From: Paenibacillus agilis
GTDB lineage: Bacteria; Bacillota; Bacilli; Paenibacillales; Paenibacillaceae
Length of the DNA stretch: 64,000 bases
Direction of reading: 5' to 3'
Assembly: GCF_007786455.1 (NCBI RefSeq)
Contig: NZ_VNJK01000001.1
Coordinates: 1,138,074-1,202,073, forward strand
Under the pieces are notes generated by a model. It was not told the DNA's origin. It saw nothing but the letters and a program-made list of their open reading frames with translations, and did not search any database. A program made the translations under genes and the position numbers. Of this stretch, positions 60,313 to 64,000 are shown piece after piece. Position 1 is the first letter of the stretch. Every line of letters starts with the position of its first letter.

Positions 60313-60357
60313 AAACCTGACCAGCTATCCATACTTAATGGGTGCAGGCAGGTTTTT
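60313..60357 (+). terminator. Terminator after the amidohydrolase
   Basis: AAACCTG (60313-60319) pairs with CAGGTTT (60349-60355), then further T residues. Confidence 0.75.
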
Positions 60358-60411
60358 TTGCATGGTAAAAGAATGAGTAATATGAAGTTGAAATCGATCT
60401 TGGAGGTCTGT

Positions 60412-60534
60412 ATGAGAAAAATAATAGAGCTTGGCATTGTTGCGCTGGCCTTTGGCTTTGCCGGGATTAGTCTAGGATCGGCAGCTCTACTTATATCAAT
60501 ATCCACTTGGCGACGGACATTTGCAATAGGATGA
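60412..60534 (+). CDS. 40-residue membrane peptide, truncated paralogue of the next gene
   Basis: The frame MRKIIELGIVALAFGFAGISL followed by GSAALLIS and a short tail has a TTGGAGGTCTGT site with ideal spacing. Its first half aligns with the start of the 91-residue protein at 60657 (MNKLIEIFIAILIFSFAGVCLVSL): M-x-K-x-IE, F-x-FAG. It appears to be a shortened duplicate with one TM helix. Too short to be certain that it is made. Confidence 0.55.
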   Translation: MRKIIELGIVALAFGFAGISLGSAALLISISTWRRTFAIG

Positions 60535-60656
60535 ATAGCGTACAAGTCTAGCAGTCTTTATGTATTTTTAAATATCCAAGTATTGTTGTCATTTGCTCCA
60601 GTGGTATATTATGGTGTTATGTGATTATAAGTACTAAAGTACTAATGGAGGTCCAA

Positions 60657-60932
60657 GTGAATAAGCTCATAGAGATTTTCATCGCTATCCTAATTTTCAG
60701 TTTTGCTGGTGTTTGCCTAGTATCTTTATCGTATCTTGTGATTGGCGGTTTTTTATATGGCAACTATATAGCGAAAACATTAAGCCTCGGAGTCATATGG
60801 GGGATCGCTGCTTTAGGGATTAAATATTTACCATACAAAATGACTCGCTATGCCAAGGCACTTATTGTTAGTTTTTTGCTTGCCATTAGCATTTTTTCAT
60901 ACATCTACCCGTTTGTTGATGAGCAAATGTAA
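60657..60932 (+). CDS. Small hypothetical membrane protein
   Basis: The 91-residue protein has three TM helices (IEIFIAILIFSFAGVCLVSLSYLVIGGFLYG, LGVIWGIAALGI, ALIVSFLLAISIFSYIYPF). GTG 60657 follows GGAGGTCCAA; I prefer it to the in-frame ATG at 60648 that overlaps the site. Family unknown. A truncated copy lies just upstream. The 266 bp after it hold no convincing gene. Confidence 0.65.
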   Translation: MNKLIEIFIAILIFSFAGVCLVSLSYLVIGGFLYGNYIAKTLSLGVIWGIAALGIKYLPYKMTRYAKALIVSFLLAISIFSYIYPFVDEQM

Positions 60933-61198
60933 CGTAATGTGATCATGTTCCATTTTATTTGCTGGACATGTTCTTTGTTGCTCCGCGTCTCTATATCCTT
61001 TCTTCAGCATTCCTTATTGTTTCTAATCATTTCTCCCCGCTGTACAGATGGTCTGCATGGACAATCTGACAATATTACACCTTTTCTATACCGGAAAATA
61101 TTTTTGCGTTCTCTTGTGTCAAGTCAAGCCCAACCTTCTTATACTGTCACTATGACATGGGCATTCGCCCGTCAAGACCGTTGTTAAGGAGGGATTCG

Positions 61199-61666
61199 AT
61201 GGATTGGATCATTGCTATCGTGCTGCTGTTCTCCGTTATTACAGCCGCCGCTGCTTTGCTATTGCTGGACCGTCTAATGAAGTTTATGCATCGTACGGAG
61301 CACATGCTTGCTGAGCTGCATAAAGAGTCGCTGCAGCTGATTCAGCAAGGGCGATTGATTACCGAGCGAGGGCAGCATCTACTTGAAACAGTAGAGCGAG
61401 TAAGCCAAGAAAGCGCCGCATGGAGCGATACATCTTCACGTATACGCGGCTCGGTCAATCATGTCCACGAGCAGGTGGATGGCTGGATTACACGTACGAT
61501 GAATACGTTAGATAGCGCCTATGAAGCCCAACAACATCGAATCCATGATTTGCTGCGATGGGTTGATACCGCAGCTGGATTGTATGCCAGTGTAGCCGCT
61601 CGCCGTTCGCCGCCTACTAAGCCTGCGCACACACCAGATGAGGCTGATGCAGCAATCAAGCAATAA
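61199..61666 (+). CDS. DUF948-like membrane protein
   Basis: The 155-residue protein has one N-terminal TM helix (IIAIVLLFSVITAAAALLLLDRL) followed by long amphipathic helices with heptad character, the pattern of DUF948 general-stress-type proteins. TTAAGGAGGGATTCG gives a strong ribosome site for ATG 61199. A YtxH-type gene follows 68 bp downstream, the usual pair (as YtxG/YtxH in Bacillus). Confidence 0.8.
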   Translation: MDWIIAIVLLFSVITAAAALLLLDRLMKFMHRTEHMLAELHKESLQLIQQGRLITERGQHLLETVERVSQESAAWSDTSSRIRGSVNHVHEQVDGWITRTMNTLDSAYEAQQHRIHDLLRWVDTAAGLYASVAARRSPPTKPAHTPDEADAAIKQ

Positions 61667-61734
61667 CAATCGGTTCGTTAGACATATGCTTGCCGGGATG
61701 AATGACGGAGACAACAGCGAGGAGGACGTTGAGT

Positions 61735-62097
61735 ATGGCAAAGGGTACAAAGCCATTTTGGATTGGGACGATTATTGGTACAGTGGTAGGTGCTGTTTCT
61801 GCTTTATTGTTTGCGCCAAAGTCTGGGCGTGAATTAAGAGAAGATATCTCGGAAGGCGCCAAACAGATTGGAGAGCGCACACAAACGATTGCTAAGCAAG
61901 TTGGTGAATCGACGACTGAATTTATTGAGGCTTCCAAAAATCGAATCGGCGAAGTGAAGCAGTCGATTTCGGAATGGAAACAATCCAGGCTCCAAGTATC
62001 TTCCGTAGCCGAAGAGATTGCGGACAACAATGAAACAGATGAGTCTCCGTGCGGTGAAGAAGCGTGCGAAAGCGAGCGTGCTTGCGAGTCCAAATAA
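61735..62097 (+). CDS. ytxH: YtxH-family protein
   Basis: The 120-residue protein has a Gly-rich TM helix ([30 protein letters not shown]), the hallmark of the YtxH/gas-vesicle-like family, then a helical coiled region with repeated Glu/Lys/Gln. The C-terminus has three Cys ([17 protein letters not shown]), unusual for the family. GCGAGGAGGACG precedes ATG 61735. A general-stress role is known in Bacillus. Confidence 0.82.
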   Translation: MAKGTKPFWIGTIIGTVVGAVSALLFAPKSGRELREDISEGAKQIGERTQTIAKQVGESTTEFIEASKNRIGEVKQSISEWKQSRLQVSSVAEEIADNNETDESPCGEEACESERACESK

Positions 62098-62125
62098 AAC
62101 ATTTTCGTAACAGATATTGGATACG

Positions 62126-62175
62126 AATAGCTTTGATGTTGGCTGACGCCGATGTCAAGGCTATTTATTTTGGAT
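62126..62175 (+). terminator. Terminator after ytxH
   Basis: AATAGCTTTGA (62126-62136) pairs with TCAAGGCTATT (62155-62165), one G-T, with an inner GGC/GCC, then TATTTTGG. Confidence 0.8.
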
Positions 62176-62327
62176 CGCACTCGACTTGAACCTTGTCTCG
62201 GTATCAGTTAAGATCAAGGTACGTTTTGCTAGGACTGTACATATGGTGTACCATACCATCCGCATAAGCACTCGCGGAAGATCTAGCATAAGTCAGACAA
62301 ACAAGAAATGAAGGAAGCGGTGTATTC

Positions 62328-63137
62328 GTGCAGCAAGCTATCGCAATGTTTGATTCGGGGGTTGGCGGGTTAACCGTTGTTAAAGAAGTTATGAGACAGC
62401 TCCCGAGGGAAAAAATTATTTATTTTGGTGACACTGCCCGTACCCCATATGGGCCTCGCGATGCAGACGAGGTACGGTTATTCACCCGACAAATTGTCGA
62501 TTACTTAGCACAATTCGATCCAAAAATGATCGTAATAGCCTGTAATACCGCGACAGCAGTTGCTTTGGAAGAAGTAAGATCCTATACAACAGTTCCTGTT
62601 GTAGGCGTGATTCATCCGGGTGCAAGAGCAGCAATATCGGCTTCGCAGTCCGGACATATCGGTGTGATTGGAACAGATGGGACGATTCGCAGTGCGGCTT
62701 ATGAATCGGCTCTTAAGCGGTTATCTCCTCATGTAAAAGTCTACAGCTTGGCTTGCCCATTACTGGTGCCGCTAGTAGAGAAAGGGATGTTCCGAGATTC
62801 CAGCACGTACAGAATTGTAGCTGATTCACTTGAGCCGTTGAAGTCAACGCCAATTGATACGCTCATATTAGGCTGTACACACTATCCATTTTTAACAGAT
62901 CCACTCCAAGAAGTAATAGGTTCTCATATACAGCTTATTAATTCAGCAGAAGAGACAGCAAGAGAAATAAGCACCATTCTTCACGATAAGGGACAATTGG
63001 CTCATGAGGAAGACCAGCCGATTCACCAAATGTTCTGCAGTGGCGATCCGAGTATGTTCCAGTATATTGCGAAGCAATGGCTAGGCGACCAATTGGAATC
63101 CATCCCGGTCGTGTGGCAAGTACCGAACTTTTATTAA
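62328..63137 (+). CDS. racE: Glutamate racemase
   Basis: The 269-residue enzyme makes D-glutamate for peptidoglycan. Catalytic cysteines are Cys72 in ACNTATA and Cys183 in LGCTHYPF; the substrate-binding FDSGVGGLTV and GDTARTPYG motifs are present near 8-42. The start is GTG with GAAGGAAG upstream. Essential housekeeping gene, here monocistronic before a strong terminator. Confidence 0.96.
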   Translation: MQQAIAMFDSGVGGLTVVKEVMRQLPREKIIYFGDTARTPYGPRDADEVRLFTRQIVDYLAQFDPKMIVIACNTATAVALEEVRSYTTVPVVGVIHPGARAAISASQSGHIGVIGTDGTIRSAAYESALKRLSPHVKVYSLACPLLVPLVEKGMFRDSSTYRIVADSLEPLKSTPIDTLILGCTHYPFLTDPLQEVIGSHIQLINSAEETAREISTILHDKGQLAHEEDQPIHQMFCSGDPSMFQYIAKQWLGDQLESIPVVWQVPNFY

Positions 63138-63160
63138 TGGAACCTATTCATCTGTATGTA

Positions 63161-63208
63161 AAGAAGAGACTTCTAGGGGAGCGAGTTCCTAGAAGTCTCT
63201 TCTTTTGC
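63161..63208. terminator. Bidirectional terminator between racE and GNAT gene
   Basis: A perfect 17-bp stem AAGAAGAGACTTCTAGG/CCTAGAAGTCTCTTCTT (63161-63177, 63188-63204) ends in TTTT. It serves convergent genes. Confidence 0.92.
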
Positions 63209-63231
63209 TATGCAATGGCGGGAATTACAAC

Positions 63232-63777
63232 TTAACGTTCCCCTTTCCAACGCGGTGGAGCAGTTCGAATCATACGAACAATGGAGCCAAGATCTCTGCT
63301 GTTCGATGGCCGATATTTGCGATCATGAACGTAGCCGCAATTCGTATACGTTCGAATGGCATTTGTATTTGTAATTTTTACAAATAATTCAATCCATCGC
63401 AGGGAGAGCATCTCGATCCCGAAATCGGTTATGCCTCTTACGATTTCTTCCCCGTATCCCATACCTTGAGCATCAGCCTCTCCGATGAAGACACGACCGA
63501 ATTCGGCTGTTCGAGACAGCTTGTTTATGCGATACAAAGACCCAGCCCCAATTGGTTTATTTTCGTCCAACACGACGGCGACGAACATCATATCATCCTC
63601 GCGCTGACGGTAACGTTCATACCATGTAAGCTGCTGCTTGGGATCGATGGTAAGGTCATCTTGAAACCATTTCCGTATATGTTCGTGACGGCGCCATCTG
63701 AGGACGATCTCAAGATCATGTTCCGTCAAAGGACGCAGCAGCAGACGGGAGGTCAAGACTCGATAAGAATGATCCAC
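63232..63777 (-). CDS. GNAT-family N-acetyltransferase
   Basis: The 181-residue protein has the GNAT pattern of RimJ/RimL-type enzymes: RLLLRPLTEHDLEIVLRWRRHEHIRKWF, the acetyl-CoA region EFGRVFIGEADAQGMGYGEEIVRGITDFG and NTNAIRTYTNCGYV. I chose GTG 63777, which has AGGAGGT 6 nt upstream; ATG 63783 abuts that site and upstream in-frame codons lack one. Acceptor substrate unknown. Confidence 0.85.
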   Translation of the reverse strand: MDHSYRVLTSRLLLRPLTEHDLEIVLRWRRHEHIRKWFQDDLTIDPKQQLTWYERYRQREDDMMFVAVVLDENKPIGAGSLYRINKLSRTAEFGRVFIGEADAQGMGYGEEIVRGITDFGIEMLSLRWIELFVKITNTNAIRTYTNCGYVHDRKYRPSNSRDLGSIVRMIRTAPPRWKGER

Positions 63778-63883
63778 GCTCATACCTCCTCTAGTTGCTT
63801 CTAGAACTTCAGATAGGGCCTCAACAAGGTGCATGCCTCATCTATGTGTTCTGTATCATATTCACTAAGCTGCTTCATTCGTG

Positions 63884-64000
63884 CTAGACGATAATATGTG
63901 AGAAAGCGACACGTATGGGCTGGAATCCTGTAGGTAAGGGGAGTGGCTGAACTTTATTTGTACGTCGGTCCCAAATGAGAATCGTACTTTCAAAACCCCA
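63884..64000 (-). CDS. Partial CDS at window edge, C-terminal part
   Basis: The minus strand is open from the window edge to TAG at 63886-63884, giving 38 residues ending PIRVAFSHIIV (earlier WDRRTNKVQPLPLP). The composition is protein-like, but the fragment is too short to name. Confidence 0.45.
   Translation of the reverse strand, partial: WGFESTILIWDRRTNKVQPLPLPTGFQPIRVAFSHIIV

Noticed and set aside
60939-61187. 82-codon plus-strand frame before the DUF948 gene
   Set aside because: Cys/Phe-rich random-looking composition, no ribosome site, and it overlaps the start region of the real gene at 61199.

Overview
The window looks like chromosomal DNA of a low-to-mid GC, endospore-forming-type Firmicute, most likely Paenibacillus or a close relative (inference). 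Pointers are strong AGGAGG ribosome binding sites, frequent GTG/TTG starts, a copper-amine-oxidase-type stalk-domain protein, a firmicute-type ethanolamine (eut) locus with EutV/EutW antitermination, and a housekeeping tail with YutE-, YtxH-, DUF948- and RacE-like proteins. No rRNA, tRNA, CRISPR array, insertion sequence or transposase was recognised.

Layout. 1-4.2 kb: an Rrf2-regulated luciferase-like oxidoreductase/YciI cluster whose end has been tandemly duplicated, then a UbiD-family remnant. 3.6-6.0 kb: a MarR regulator divergent from a 14-TM drug exporter, with two inverted repeats between them. 6.0-10.7 kb: a sugar-phosphate transporter (UhpT/GlpT type) divergent from a lipoprotein sensor, histidine kinase and response regulator, resembling the HptA/HptS/HptR arrangement.

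10.8-28.1 kb: a complete ethanolamine bacterial-microcompartment locus. A promoter drives a cobalamin riboswitch, a terminator and a cluster of ANTAR-binding-type hairpins (EutX-like). Then follow eutG, eutS, eutP, eutV, eutW, eutA, eutB, eutC, eutL, an eutK-like shell gene, eutE, eutM, eutT, pduL, a firmicute eut protein, eutN, a pduT-like gene and eutH. Three leader RNAs (before eutG, eutS and eutA) each carry a dual hairpin overlapping an intrinsic terminator, the expected target of phosphorylated EutV. EutH imports ethanolamine, EutBC splits it to acetaldehyde and ammonia using adenosylcobalamin made by EutT and protected by EutA. EutE and PduL turn acetaldehyde into acetyl-CoA and acetyl phosphate, and EutG recycles NADH to ethanol. 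The riboswitch adds the cofactor signal and EutW the substrate signal.

28-43 kb: assorted small operons: an unknown membrane-protein pair, a cysteine hydrolase, a cystine-type ABC transporter, two TetR regulators, a CatE-like dioxygenase, a VOC protein, DUF523, a stalk-domain protein, and an AraC/BadF-kinase/GH4 6-phospho-glycosidase cluster.

43-55.7 kb: a polymorphic-toxin region. A large secreted RHS/YD-repeat protein ends in a HINT domain and a C-terminal toxin, with its immunity gene. Downstream lie several displaced, partly decayed HINT-toxin-immunity cassettes, several closed by near-identical AACCTTGA hairpin terminators. This looks like a reservoir for toxin-tip switching.

55.9-64 kb: a holin-like protein, a methyltransferase, YutE (DUF86), a SufR-like regulator, a cytosine-deaminase-like amidohydrolase, small membrane proteins, DUF948 and YtxH proteins, glutamate racemase, a GNAT acetyltransferase, and the edge of another gene.
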